From Brachyspira sp. SAP_772 (GTDB lineage Bacteria > Spirochaetota > Brachyspiria > Brachyspirales > Brachyspiraceae): DNA of 64,000 nt. The notes under the pieces are model-generated. The model was not told the DNA's origin. It saw only the letters and a list, made by a program, of their open reading frames with translations, and ran no database searches. The stretch spans positions 730,864 through 794,863 of the forward strand of contig NZ_VYIX01000002.1 in the NCBI RefSeq assembly GCF_009755885.1, written 5' to 3'. The position numbers and the translations under genes are program-made. Every line of letters begins with the position of its first letter. Within the stretch, counting starts at the first letter, position 1. Below, in pieces: positions 54,042 to 63,108 of this stretch.

Positions 54042-55304
54042 TTATATTTTATCAATATTAGAATATTCGTTTACAATTTTTTCTACTTTTTCTATATTGT
54101 CGATATTATCTTTATTTACTAAAAACTCTCTTCCTATGTTTAGGCATATCCAATCTAATCTTGCCCTTTCATTTAAATCTTCAATTCCTGATATATCTTT
54201 ATTTTTAGCAAGACCTAATGTTCTTCTTATAAGCACGCATCCTGCAAAACCAACAGTATCTCTAAATATTCTATTTAATACGGTTTTTATATATTCTTCT
54301 GAATGTTTTTTTCCTTCTTCGTATTGCCAATATAAGGGTTTAGTTTTTTCTAAATGACTTTTCCATAGAGCTTCAAATTTAGTTAAAGTTCCACTAAGCA
54401 TATATTTAGCAGTATCAAAAAGCCATTTTCTATATTCTTTTGAATTAGTGCCTAGTCTTTTTTGATGATATTCATGCGAAACATAAGCCATAAAGAAATT
54501 AGCCATAGCCTTTCCAATATCAAAACCAATAGGGCCGTAGAATGCAAACTCTGGGTCTATTACATAAGTCTCTTCTTCATTTACCATAAAGCTTCCTAAA
54601 TGAAAATCACCATGAAGAAGTGCTTCTGCTTTAGTCATAAAAGCATATTTCATTTCAGCTGCGGCTGTTTTTAATTTTGAATCTCTTTGGAATTTTTTTA
54701 CTTTATCTATATTTAATTCATCATAAAACACATTAGTATCATTATCTTCAAAAGGATAAGTAAAAATAAAATCTTCTGTAAGGCTGCATAATTCTGCATT
54801 CATATATTCAGCAACAAGAGCTTTTTTTGTTTTTGAATTCAAATAATAATCAGAAGTGTAGAATAAAGTTTTTGAAAGGAAGTCTGTTAAATCTTCAGCT
54901 AGTTTAGGGAATCTTTTACCTTCTATAATTTCTCCTCTTAAAACTTTATGTTTATTTAAGTTTTGCATTATAACAACGCACATATCTTCAGAGTCATAAT
55001 ATATTTTAGGCACTAAATTAGGACATAATTTATATTCTTCTTTAAGCGTTTTTATCTCTATTTTCATTCTGTCTTTTTCTAATGGATAGCTTTCTCCTAT
55101 GCATCTTAAAAAAGGCACAGATTGTTTTAATATTACAGTTTCTTTATCATTATTTTTATTTGTGATGCTGTATACAAAATTTAAATTTCCATCTCCAATT
55201 TCTTTTATGATTAAATCATCAAAGCTTGAGAATATATTTTTCATTTCATCTATAGTTTTTAAATAATCTATGATTGTATTTATATTTAATTGTTTATAAG
55301 CCAT
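54042..55304 (-). CDS. mtnK: 5-methylthioribose kinase
   Basis: A 420-residue kinase that phosphorylates 5-methylthioribose (and in some bacteria 5-deoxyribose) at C1. Features: IKEIGDGNLNFVYSITNK near 29-46 (nucleotide loop), LLHGDFHLGSFMV near 232-244 (catalytic loop), VIDPEFAFYGPIGFDIGKAMANF near 250-272 (metal and substrate site). AAGGAG precedes the ATG. It follows mtnA by 36 bases in the same transcript as the ArsS-like gene. Confidence 0.9.
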   Translation of the reverse strand: MAYKQLNINTIIDYLKTIDEMKNIFSSFDDLIIKEIGDGNLNFVYSITNKNNDKETVILKQSVPFLRCIGESYPLEKDRMKIEIKTLKEEYKLCPNLVPKIYYDSEDMCVVIMQNLNKHKVLRGEIIEGKRFPKLAEDLTDFLSKTLFYTSDYYLNSKTKKALVAEYMNAELCSLTEDFIFTYPFEDNDTNVFYDELNIDKVKKFQRDSKLKTAAAEMKYAFMTKAEALLHGDFHLGSFMVNEEETYVIDPEFAFYGPIGFDIGKAMANFFMAYVSHEYHQKRLGTNSKEYRKWLFDTAKYMLSGTLTKFEALWKSHLEKTKPLYWQYEEGKKHSEEYIKTVLNRIFRDTVGFAGCVLIRRTLGLAKNKDISGIEDLNERARLDWICLNIGREFLVNKDNIDNIEKVEKIVNEYSNIDKI

Positions 55305-55340
55305 ATGTAAAAAACTCCTTTTATTTATTAGTTTAAATAG

Positions 55341-56387
55341 TTAGTTTAAATCAAAAGCCTTTTTCAAACTTTTTTGATATGGAGGCTTTATTATTCCTTT
55401 TTCTGTGATAAAACCTGTTATAAGTTCATTTGGAGTAACATCGAATGCAGGATTTCTCACTTTAATATTTGAAGGAGCAGTTTGAACACCTGCGAAATTT
55501 ATCACTTCTTTAGCCTCTCTCTCTTCTATTACTATGCTGCTGCCTGTTTTTGTATTTAAATCGAAAGTAGTAGAAGGACAAGCAATATAAAAAGGTATAT
55601 TAAAATGTTTAGCTAAAATAGCCACTCCCATAGTACCTATTTTGTTAGCGGCATCCCCATTCTCAGCAACCCTGTCGCATCCTACTATCACCAAATCAAT
55701 AAGCCCCTTAGACATTATAAAAGCAGCCATATTATCGCATATCAAAGTAACATCTATTCCAGCCTCCTGCAGCTCAAAACTTGTTAGTCTTGCTCCTTGA
55801 AGAAGCGGTCTAGTTTCGTCAGCGTATACTCTTATATTTATTCCTCTTTGATGTGCCGTATACATTGGTGCAAGTGCTGTTCCTATTCCGCTTACTGCTA
55901 ATCTTCCTGCATTACAATGGGTTAATATTCCAGAGTTTTCTTTTAAAAGTGTTGCCCCATATTCGCCTATTTTTTGACATATATCAATATCTTCAGAATG
56001 TATATTTTTAGCTTCACTTTCAAGCAAATCATATAGCTCTAAAGAAGTTTTGTCTTTCTTATTATTTATAGCATTAAACATTCTGTTTAGAGCATAACTT
56101 AAATTAACAGCCGTAGGTCTTGAAGAGTTTAAATATTTAGCTCTCTTTTCTATTAGGCCAATAAAATCATTGCTTGATAAATTAGTTTCTTTTTTTAAAT
56201 CTATTAGCAAAGAATAAGCAGCAGCTACTCCAATAGCAGGAGCACCTCTTACCTTTAACTCTTTTATAGCGTTATAAGAATCTTCAATACTTGATAACTT
56301 TATTTCTTTAACAGTTGCAGGCAATAATGTTTGATCAAGTATAAATAATTCATCTTCGCTCCATCTTACTGTAGGTATATTTGGCAT
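55341..56387 (-). CDS. mtnA: Methylthioribose-1-phosphate isomerase
   Basis: A 348-residue isomerase of the eIF2B-like family that opens the sugar-1-phosphate made by MtnK to the ribulose form. RGAPAIGVAAAYSL near 48-61, LTHCNAGRLA near 156-165 (catalytic Cys), ADETRPLLQGARLTSFEL near 190-207 and GCDRVAENGDAANKIGT near 236-252 (catalytic Asp) are intact. Later methionine-salvage genes (mtnB, C, D) are not in the window, so the pathway may be the truncated dihydroxyacetone-phosphate shunt. Confidence 0.93.
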   Translation of the reverse strand: MPNIPTVRWSEDELFILDQTLLPATVKEIKLSSIEDSYNAIKELKVRGAPAIGVAAAYSLLIDLKKETNLSSNDFIGLIEKRAKYLNSSRPTAVNLSYALNRMFNAINNKKDKTSLELYDLLESEAKNIHSEDIDICQKIGEYGATLLKENSGILTHCNAGRLAVSGIGTALAPMYTAHQRGINIRVYADETRPLLQGARLTSFELQEAGIDVTLICDNMAAFIMSKGLIDLVIVGCDRVAENGDAANKIGTMGVAILAKHFNIPFYIACPSTTFDLNTKTGSSIVIEEREAKEVINFAGVQTAPSNIKVRNPAFDVTPNELITGFITEKGIIKPPYQKSLKKAFDLN

Positions 56388-56466
56388 TAGTACTCTCCTA
56401 ATTTTTTATAAAACTTAACAGAACAATTATTAAATTATTATTTTTTTTATAAATTTAATAATAATA

Positions 56467-57414
56467 TTATTGCAAATTTCCCTGACAGCTGCTTCCTTCT
56501 CCCGCAGTACATCCATAACAATAATCTTCCACTACAATAGAGTTTTCTTCTAAATCATCAATAGTTAAATCTCCTATATATTTATTGTGTACAGATGCTA
56601 ATTTTTTCATTTGATTAAAATCACAGTCATACACCTTACCATCATAACCAACATTGATTGTATTTAAACACATAACCTTATAAGCGTTTGATGCATTAAA
56701 ATTATCTTCAAGAAGCTGCATATATTTGTCGTACTTATTATTTTTTTTAAGCTTCTCTTCAAATCTTCCTATAGGTATATTAGTGATAGTATATAAATTA
56801 TTAAATACTATTTTATGTTCATTTTTTAAATGTTCTTTATAATCTTTTTCTAATTCAGCCTGAGAGCCGGGTAAATAATCATCTAGTGGATTATAAACTA
56901 AATTGATAATCAAATCTTTATCAACACCATAACCTACAGAGTTTAGATATTTAAGCATATTTATACATTTTTCATAAGTGCCGTTTCCTCTCTGTTCATC
57001 TACATTTTCTTTAGTATAGCAGGGAAGTGATGCTACTAATTCTACTTTGTTATTTTTAAAAACTTCTATAAGTTCTTTTTTATCTTCTAAAATAGTTAAA
57101 TTGCTTCTTAATATAATTCTATTTACATTTTTTAATTTTCTTGCATCTTCTATAAACTTAGATAGAAACATACAATTTTCAGGAGCACCTCCTGTTATAT
57201 CAACATCTATTTTTTTGTTGTAATTTTTTATGAATTTTAAACAATCATCTAACACCTCTTTGCTTATAGATTCATTTCTGTTTATTCCAGCATCCACATG
57301 ACAATGACTGCAATGCAAATTACAATTATACCCAACATTAATTTGTAAAGTTTCTATTTCTTTCTTTTTTAATTCTATATTATGTTTTTTTAAAGTTTCA
57401 GAAAAATGTGCCAT
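56467..57414 (-). CDS. arsS: ArsS-type radical SAM protein (rSAM/Cys-rich family)
   Basis: A 315-residue radical SAM enzyme. The cluster motif is Cys31-x3-Cys35-x2-Cys38 (YNCNLHCSHC), with VDITGGAPE near 63-71 binding SAM. The C-terminal part has VMCLNTINVGYDGKVYDCDFNQM near 247-269 and EDYCYGCTAGEGSSCQGN near 296-313, the Cys-rich ending of the ArsS family (TIGR04167). ArsS makes deoxyadenosyl-arsenic compounds together with ArsM; no arsM is seen here, so the substrate may differ. AAGGAG precedes the ATG. It lies 79 bases upstream of mtnA, with the same direction. Confidence 0.87.
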   Translation of the reverse strand: MAHFSETLKKHNIELKKKEIETLQINVGYNCNLHCSHCHVDAGINRNESISKEVLDDCLKFIKNYNKKIDVDITGGAPENCMFLSKFIEDARKLKNVNRIILRSNLTILEDKKELIEVFKNNKVELVASLPCYTKENVDEQRGNGTYEKCINMLKYLNSVGYGVDKDLIINLVYNPLDDYLPGSQAELEKDYKEHLKNEHKIVFNNLYTITNIPIGRFEEKLKKNNKYDKYMQLLEDNFNASNAYKVMCLNTINVGYDGKVYDCDFNQMKKLASVHNKYIGDLTIDDLEENSIVVEDYCYGCTAGEGSSCQGNLQ

Positions 57415-57692
57415 TTTTGTATACTCCTTAATTTATTACAACCTATTGTTTTATAATCTAATTTTTGAAATACAGTCTTTAAAACAAATTTAAACTACAA
57501 TAAAATTTCTTATAAACTTAATTATAGAAATCTATATTATATAAATATTATTTGTTAAAATTATTTTATTAAATTATTTTTTATTGAATATGATTATTTA
57601 GATTCACGATCTAATTTGATTAGAAAATAAGAGGGATTTTATTTTTGTAATAAATTGAAAGACTGTATTTCATAATTAAATGCTGTTTTTTA
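57415..57692. other. Intergenic region with a 15-bp inverted repeat
   Basis: The 278 bases between the rhodanese and arsS genes are AT-rich and contain no gene. They hold the inverted repeat 57466-57480 / 57658-57672. Confidence 0.6.
57466..57672. repeat. Possible small inverted-repeat-bounded element
   Basis: TGAAATACAGTCTTT (57466-57480) and its exact complement AAAGACTGTATTTCA (57658-57672) enclose 177 bases without coding capacity. This is the layout of a MITE-like element, though no target-site duplication was recognised. Confidence 0.4.
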
Positions 57693-58094
57693 TTATTTAG
57701 CTAAAGCCTTAGATAAATCATCATAACCAGCATTATTAAGGTTATTCACATTAGAAAAACCTAAATCAGCCATTATTTTAGAAGCCTGTCCAGAGCGGTT
57801 TCCAGTTCTGCAGAATAATATATATTCTTTGCTTTTGTCTAATGATGAAACTTTTTCTTTGAAATCTGCTGCTTTGAAGTCTATATTAGTAGAACCTTCT
57901 ATAGCACCTATTTCAGCAATCTCTTCCGGAGTTCTAACATCAATCACTATAATGTCAGGATTTGATTGCCATAGAGTGATAACTTCATCTACAGTTAGAT
58001 TATTATAATTTACTGCATCTTCTGAAGTTTGTGATGAATTGCTGCAGCTTATTAATAATAATAATGCAAAAGAAATTATAATGCTTTTTCTCAT
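57693..58094 (-). CDS. Rhodanese-domain lipoprotein
   Basis: A 133-residue lipoprotein (LISC lipobox, Cys17) with one rhodanese domain: VDEVITLWQSNPDIIVIDVRTPEEIAE near 36-62, the active-site Cys95 in FCRTGNRSG and a final LNNAGYDDL. Rhodaneses transfer sulphane sulphur or bind reactive anions. A periplasmic single-domain rhodanese next to an rSAM/VTT cluster is typical of those loci. It is divergent from the VTT operon and the first gene upstream of arsS, 278 bases away. Confidence 0.88.
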   Translation of the reverse strand: MRKSIIISFALLLLISCSNSSQTSEDAVNYNNLTVDEVITLWQSNPDIIVIDVRTPEEIAEIGAIEGSTNIDFKAADFKEKVSSLDKSKEYILFCRTGNRSGQASKIMADLGFSNVNNLNNAGYDDLSKALAK

Positions 58095-58458
58095 AATAAA
58101 AACTCTCCTTTTGTTTATAAAAATTTCAAATATGATAACATATAGATGATTATAGTCAATAAATAAATTATCTTTTAAGAATATATAATAATTTGTATGA
58201 AAAATTAATAATTATTTTTTATAGTCTACTTGATATTTTTACTTTTTTTGGTTAATATTTTATGTATTAATTTATTGGAGCTTATATGCTAAAAGTATAT
58301 TCCAAAATAAAATTTAGCACATTTTTTAACAAGCACAAATTCCCTCTTCAATAATAATCTATCATAGTCCGTGAGACTTATATTTATCAAATTCAAATAA
58401 TTATTAAAAAAAATAAAAGTTTTTGTATACTTTTGTATATATTTAGGAGTTTAGACCT
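58095..58458. other. Divergent intergenic region
   Basis: The 364 bases between the rhodanese gene and the VTT operon are AT-rich and should carry both promoters. No gene, riboswitch or strong hairpin was recognised, apart from a short TTGTATACTTTTGTATATA stretch just before the AGGAG site. Confidence 0.5.
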
Positions 58459-59193
58459 ATGTCTGAAAATAAGAAATCATTAATAAAAAAAATTATTTTA
58501 CTGCTAATAATAGTAATTTGTGTGTTAGCATACTTTTTTATACCAGTAGTAAACAGCAATATTAATGCAATATTTAAAATGTTTGCTACAGGAGATTTTA
58601 ATGTTGTAAAAGAGTTTGTAGCTTCTTATGGACATTATGCTATGGCTGTTTCATTTATGCTTATGGTTTTTCAATCTATAGCAGCTCCTTTACCAGCATT
58701 TTTGATTACATTTGCAAATGCTAATTTATTTGGATGGAAGGCGGGGGCTTTATTATCTTGGTCTAGTGCTATGGCGGGTGCTGCTGTATGTTTTTATATA
58801 GCAAGAATATTGGGAAGAGATTTTGTTGAGAAACTTACAAGTAAAACGGGGCTTAAACAGATAGATGACTTCTTTGCTAAATATGGAAGGCAAAGCATTC
58901 TTATAGCAAGACTACTTCCTTTTATTTCTTTTGATATAGTAAGTTATGCTGCTGGGCTTACCTCAATGAATTTTTTAAGCTTTTTTATAGCAACTGGTAT
59001 AGGTCAGCTTCCTGCTACAATAGTTTATTCTTATGTGGGAGGAATGCTTACTGGCGGAGCTAAATTGTTTGTTACAGGGCTTTTAATATTATTTGCTTTA
59101 TCTGCATTAATAATTCTATTAAGACAAATATATAAAAACAAAAAAGATAAAACTGAAAATAATAATTTAAAAAAAAATGAAAATGAAATCTAA
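58459..59193 (+). CDS. VTT-domain membrane protein (TVP38/TMEM64 family), first
   Basis: A 244-residue membrane protein with about six hydrophobic segments. The core LPAFLITFANANLFGWKAGALLSW near 76-99 and RQSILIARLLPFISFDIVSYAAGLTSMN near 139-166 match the VTT/SNARE-associated DedA-like superfamily (re-entrant loop, conserved Arg-x-x-P-x). Members are implicated in lipid flipping or membrane homeostasis, and TVP38 genes often sit in ArsS/selenium loci. AGGAG precedes the ATG. The next VTT gene overlaps its end by 17 bases. Confidence 0.82.
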   Translation: MSENKKSLIKKIILLLIIVICVLAYFFIPVVNSNINAIFKMFATGDFNVVKEFVASYGHYAMAVSFMLMVFQSIAAPLPAFLITFANANLFGWKAGALLSWSSAMAGAAVCFYIARILGRDFVEKLTSKTGLKQIDDFFAKYGRQSILIARLLPFISFDIVSYAAGLTSMNFLSFFIATGIGQLPATIVYSYVGGMLTGGAKLFVTGLLILFALSALIILLRQIYKNKKDKTENNNLKKNENEI

Positions 59194-59851
59194 ATATATA
59201 AAATTAGCAATATTTATATTAGCGGTAATTGTAATCGTTATTGTTAATCATCATTATAAATTGCATGAGAGGTTTCATAATTTTGATGATTTTAAATATA
59301 TGATAGGCGACAATATTATTAAAGCATCTATAATATATATTATAGCAACTGCTGTTGGAAGTTCTGTATTAGCATTGCCCGGAGTTACATTTGCATTATT
59401 TTCTGGAATATTATTTGGGCCTGTGCTTGGTATTATATTATGTTCTTTATCTTCTACTTTGGCTGCTGTAATTTCTTTTTTGATTTCAAGATTTTTTCTT
59501 AAGGATGCTGTAAAACCGCTTGTAGAGAAAAATAAGTGCTTGAATAAACTTTTATTTGAAGATGGAAATAAAAATGCTATGCTTCTTTTAATGATTACTA
59601 GGTTAGTGCCTTTGTTTCCATATAATATACAAAATTTTGCTTATGGCATTACTGATGTAAGTTTTATAAAATATTCTCTATACACATTTTTGTTTATGCT
59701 TCCCGGAATATCTTTATTTACCATAGCATCTGTAGGCATAGTTTCACAGGATAATAAATATTTATATTTTTTAATATCTGCGGCTATATTGATATTTGTG
59801 CTTATTATATCATTTTTGCTTAAGAAGAAATATTTAAATAAATGTACTTAA
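59177..59851 (+). CDS. VTT-domain membrane protein (TVP38/TMEM64 family), second
   Basis: A 224-residue protein with about six hydrophobic segments, homologous in layout to the preceding one: LALPGVTFALFSGILFGPVLGI near 64-85 and LLLMITRLVPLFPYNIQNFAYGITDVSF near 134-161. It begins 17 bases before the first gene's stop, so the two are translationally coupled. The pair is too diverged to be a recent duplicate. Confidence 0.82.
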   Translation: MKMKSKYIKLAIFILAVIVIVIVNHHYKLHERFHNFDDFKYMIGDNIIKASIIYIIATAVGSSVLALPGVTFALFSGILFGPVLGIILCSLSSTLAAVISFLISRFFLKDAVKPLVEKNKCLNKLLFEDGNKNAMLLLMITRLVPLFPYNIQNFAYGITDVSFIKYSLYTFLFMLPGISLFTIASVGIVSQDNKYLYFLISAAILIFVLIISFLLKKKYLNKCT

Positions 59852-59876
59852 AAAAAATTAAAAAAGGAGCAATAAA

Positions 59877-60557
59877 ATGTATAAAAAAATTATTTTATTT
59901 GCATGTTTATCAGTAATGCTGATATCATGCGGCAATCAAGCATCAAATGCATCTTCTAATTCTCAATTAACTAATTCTATTGGGAGTGCTATATTAAGAG
60001 ACAATGGTGCTGAGCCTGTTATTATTAATGCTGACAAAAAAGAGATAATAATAGAAGCTATAGTAAACGGCAAATATTTTACTAATCCTTCAAGACATCA
60101 TGGCATAGTGTTTGAAGGCGGAAAATATGGAGATAGGGCAGTTTTAATAGGCTTATCAGATGAAAGAGAAGTTTATCAGGCTTTAATTGATATAGGAGCT
60201 ATAGCTGGAAATAATCTAAAATTAGAAGAATATACAAAGGTGAGTAAGAATGTAGACGGACAGCAATTAGATGTATATGTTACTTGGGACGGTTTGGGTA
60301 AAGAGATTCCTTTTGCTGAGATAATAAAGTCAGATGATGTAAGGGATATGGATATTAGATTTGGAGGAAACTTCGAGGCTGCTAAAGACAATAGAACAGG
60401 ATGCATACTTTGTCTTGACAGCTGTCCTATAGCTATAACAAGTGATGCAGCTTATGCTACTGCTGAATTAGAAAATAAAAAGATAGACAAGTTTATAAGA
60501 GAAGATATATTGCCAAAAGACGGAGAGAGAGTTTCTGTTATATTTAGAATAAAATAA
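59877..60557 (+). CDS. YdjY-domain lipoprotein, copy 1
   Basis: A 226-residue lipoprotein (LISC lipobox, Cys18). The mature domain follows the YdjY family: VNGKYFTNPSRHHGIVFEGG near 63-82, ALIDIGAIAGNN near 102-113, LDVYVTWDGLGKEIPFAEII near 131-150 and a Cys176-x2-Cys179-x3-Cys183 motif (TGCILCLDSCP). The three cysteines may bind a cluster or react with thiols. It is 26 bases after the VTT stop and 42 before its paralogue. Confidence 0.82.
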   Translation: MYKKIILFACLSVMLISCGNQASNASSNSQLTNSIGSAILRDNGAEPVIINADKKEIIIEAIVNGKYFTNPSRHHGIVFEGGKYGDRAVLIGLSDEREVYQALIDIGAIAGNNLKLEEYTKVSKNVDGQQLDVYVTWDGLGKEIPFAEIIKSDDVRDMDIRFGGNFEAAKDNRTGCILCLDSCPIAITSDAAYATAELENKKIDKFIREDILPKDGERVSVIFRIK

Positions 60558-60598
60558 TTAAATATTTTATATAAAAAATTTAAAAAGGAGATAGTAGT

Positions 60599-61291
60599 AT
60601 GAATAAAAAAATTATTATTATTTTGTCTGCATGTTTATCACTAATGTTTATATCATGCGGAAATCAATCATCACAAAATGCATCTGAAGGTGTTCAATTA
60701 ACTAATTCTATGGGAAGCGTTATATTAAGAGATGAGGGAGCAGAGCCTGTTATAATAGATGTAGAAAAGAAAGAAGTTATAATTCCTGCAGAAGTAAACG
60801 GCAAATATTTTAATTCGCCGACAAGACATGGTGTTGTATTTGATAGGGGTTCAAACGGGGATAAATCTGTTTTAAGGGGATTAGCAGATGAGAGAGAATT
60901 TTATCAGGCTTTGATTGATATAGGAGCTGTAGCTGGCAATAATCTCACTATGGATGACATGAAATTAGGAAAAACAGTTGATGGACAAAAATTAGATGTA
61001 TTTGTTACTTGGGACGGTTTGGGCAAAGAGATTCCTTTTGCTGAAATAATAAGATCAGATGAAGAAAGACCTATGGATATAAGATTCGGCGGAAATATAG
61101 AAAATGCTAAAGCAAAAAGAACAGGATGTATACTTTGTCTTGATAGCTGTGCTGTTGGTATAACAAGCGACGCTGCTTATGAAACTGGTGCTGTTGAAAT
61201 GAAAAAAATAGGAAGATACGGCAGAGAAGATGTATTGCCTGCAGATGGCACAAGAGTTTCTGTTATATTTAGAATAGCTCAAGATAAATAA
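60599..61291 (+). CDS. YdjY-domain lipoprotein, copy 2
   Basis: A 230-residue paralogue of the preceding gene (roughly two thirds identical by eye), lipobox FISC (Cys20), with the same Cys177-x2-Cys180-x3-Cys184 motif and VNGKYFNSPTRHGVVFDRG, VTWDGLGKEIPFAEII and DIRFGGN blocks. The first copy has an extra His in SRHHG. The pair points to a local duplication kept by selection. AAGGAG precedes the ATG. Confidence 0.82.
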   Translation: MNKKIIIILSACLSLMFISCGNQSSQNASEGVQLTNSMGSVILRDEGAEPVIIDVEKKEVIIPAEVNGKYFNSPTRHGVVFDRGSNGDKSVLRGLADEREFYQALIDIGAVAGNNLTMDDMKLGKTVDGQKLDVFVTWDGLGKEIPFAEIIRSDEERPMDIRFGGNIENAKAKRTGCILCLDSCAVGITSDAAYETGAVEMKKIGRYGREDVLPADGTRVSVIFRIAQDK

Positions 61292-61314
61292 TTAAATTAT
61301 AAAAGGATTGATAG

Positions 61315-61722
61315 GTGAAATATTTTATTGTGCTGTATAATACTTTTTTATGGGCTATGATTATTTCTTTTATTATGTTTAAAAATCTATGGCTTGAAAT
61401 GCGTATGAATATAGGTTTATGCTTTTTTATAATATGGGCTTTACTTTTTATTATATTTATTTTTATTAATAACAAAAAACATATTTTTGAAAAACATTCA
61501 ATATTCTCGCTTATCAATCTTATTGTATGTTTTATAATTGCTTTAATTATATTATCGCCTTCTGCTATATTATATACTCCTTCTTCTATTATAAGAGATG
61601 GTTTGTATGCTAAGAGATTATTAAAATTAAACACTATTAATATAGCTTTGTTTATATTTATGTTTGGCGGTATTTTAATTATATTAATTTCATCTTTAAA
61701 TAAAAAATTTAATAAAAAATAA
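61315..61722 (+). CDS. Hypothetical small membrane protein
   Basis: A 135-residue protein with four hydrophobic segments (about 2-20, 32-51, 64-85 and 110-130) and short charged loops. No family is recognised. The start is GTG at 61315 with AAGGA about nine bases upstream. It lies between the YdjY genes and transferase 1, in the same operon. Confidence 0.68.
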   Translation: MKYFIVLYNTFLWAMIISFIMFKNLWLEMRMNIGLCFFIIWALLFIIFIFINNKKHIFEKHSIFSLINLIVCFIIALIILSPSAILYTPSSIIRDGLYAKRLLKLNTINIALFIFMFGGILIILISSLNKKFNKK

Positions 61723-61736
61723 AGAAGTGCGGCTAA

Positions 61737-62396
61737 ATGAAATCTAATGCTTTAATAATATTTACTAGAATACCTATCGCAGGCAAAACAAAAACTAGAC
61801 TTCAGAAAAAATTATCAGCTGAGGAATGCTGCAATCTTCATAAATGTTTTTTAAAAGATATTTATAAAAAAATTATAAGCTTAAAACAAAATAATATTGA
61901 TATTATAATAGCATATAATCCGGATGGGGATTTAAATATACTAAAAGAAATATTTTATGATGAGGAAAAATATATAAAACAAGAGATAAACTCTCCTAAT
62001 GAAAATGAAAAAATATATAATTCTATGAAAGAAGTATTTTCTCTTGGATATAAGAAGTGCATATTAATAGGAACTGATATACCGGAGATAGATGAAAAAG
62101 ACATTATTGATTCTTTTGAGTTATTGGATAATAATGATTTTGTATTTGGGCCTAGCTATGATGGTGGGTATTATTTAGTAGGAATGAAAGAGTATAATGA
62201 TATAATAGTGAAAGTTAATAGCGGCACTCTTAATAATATTTTAGCTGCTATAGAAAATATTAATTTGAAATATTTTCTTATAGAGAAAAGACATGATATT
62301 GATGAATATGATGATTTATTGGCTTTAAATAGCAGGATAAATAATGATAAAAAAATAATAAACACAAGTAATTTTTTAAAAAGCATTAATTTATAA
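61737..62396 (+). CDS. rSAM/selenodomain-associated transferase 1 (TIGR04282-type)
   Basis: A 219-residue nucleotidyl/glycosyl-transferase-like protein. LIIFTRIPIAGKTKTRL near 6-22, CILIGTDIPEIDE near 103-115 and FGPSYDGGYYLVGM near 134-147 are the signatures of the family named rSAM/selenodomain-associated transferase 1 (DUF2064-like). The product is unknown, but the family co-occurs with ArsS-type radical SAM genes, as here. It is 14 bases after the membrane protein gene. Confidence 0.87.
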   Translation: MKSNALIIFTRIPIAGKTKTRLQKKLSAEECCNLHKCFLKDIYKKIISLKQNNIDIIIAYNPDGDLNILKEIFYDEEKYIKQEINSPNENEKIYNSMKEVFSLGYKKCILIGTDIPEIDEKDIIDSFELLDNNDFVFGPSYDGGYYLVGMKEYNDIIVKVNSGTLNNILAAIENINLKYFLIEKRHDIDEYDDLLALNSRINNDKKIINTSNFLKSINL

Positions 62397-62414
62397 TAAT
62401 TAGGATTTTTTTAA

Positions 62415-63098
62415 GTGTCTGTTTCTATAATCATACCAATTTTAAATGAAGAAAATACAATAGAAAAATTGATAAGCAATTTAAATGAGCTTGAAGGGGA
62501 GTTTGAAGTTATATTCTCTGACGGTGGAAGCAGCGATAAAACATTAAGCATATTAAACAGTGTAATAAAAAATAATTATAAAATAGTTCATTCTCAAAAG
62601 GGAAGGGCTAAGCAATTAAATAATGGAGCTAAAGAGAGCAGATACAACATTCTTTTGTTTTTGCATTCTGACAGCATTTTAGAAAAAGATGTTTTAATAA
62701 AAATAGAAAACTTTATTAAAACTAATAAAGCAGGGTGCTTAAAAATAAAATTTGACAGCAGAAAAATATTAATGCATATATGCGGATTTTTTTCTAATTT
62801 GAGAGTTTCATTAAGGCATATAGCTTTTGGAGATCAGGGTATATTTATAAAGAAAGAATTATTTTATGATATAGGAATGTTTGATGATATAGCTCTTATG
62901 GAAGATTATAAATTGTCTATAAAATTAAAAAAGGTTTGTCCAATAAAGGCTATTGATTCATATATAATTTCATCTGCTAGAAGGTTTGAAAAAAATGGCA
63001 TTATAAAGACTATGATTTGTATGCAGAAGCTTCAGTATATGTTTAGAAGCGGTGAAGATATAGAAAAGATAGCTAATATATATAACAATATGAAATGA
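62415..63098 (+). CDS. rSAM/selenodomain-associated transferase 2 (TIGR04283-type GT2)
   Basis: A 227-residue family-2 glycosyltransferase. SIIIPILNEENTIEKLI near 3-19, VIFSDGGSSDKTL near 33-45, GRAKQLNNGAKES near 63-75, LFLHSDSILEKD near 80-91 (the DxD-like metal site is His-Ser-Asp-Ser) and FGDQGIFIKKELF near 139-151 match the family. The start is GTG at 62415. It follows transferase 1 by 18 bases and the Fe-S protein starts 10 bases after. Confidence 0.87.
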   Translation: MSVSIIIPILNEENTIEKLISNLNELEGEFEVIFSDGGSSDKTLSILNSVIKNNYKIVHSQKGRAKQLNNGAKESRYNILLFLHSDSILEKDVLIKIENFIKTNKAGCLKIKFDSRKILMHICGFFSNLRVSLRHIAFGDQGIFIKKELFYDIGMFDDIALMEDYKLSIKLKKVCPIKAIDSYIISSARRFEKNGIIKTMICMQKLQYMFRSGEDIEKIANIYNNMK

Positions 63099-63108
63099 GG
63101 ATTTTTTT

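Noticed and set aside
56467-57414. A complete arsenosugar pathway
   Set aside because: ArsS alone is seen; no ArsM or arsenic resistance gene is in the window, so the pathway cannot be claimed.
56467-61291. Selenocysteine (in-frame TGA) in the rSAM-associated proteins
   Set aside because: The ArsS, rhodanese and YdjY frames have Cys at the expected positions and no internal TGA, so these are not selenoproteins.
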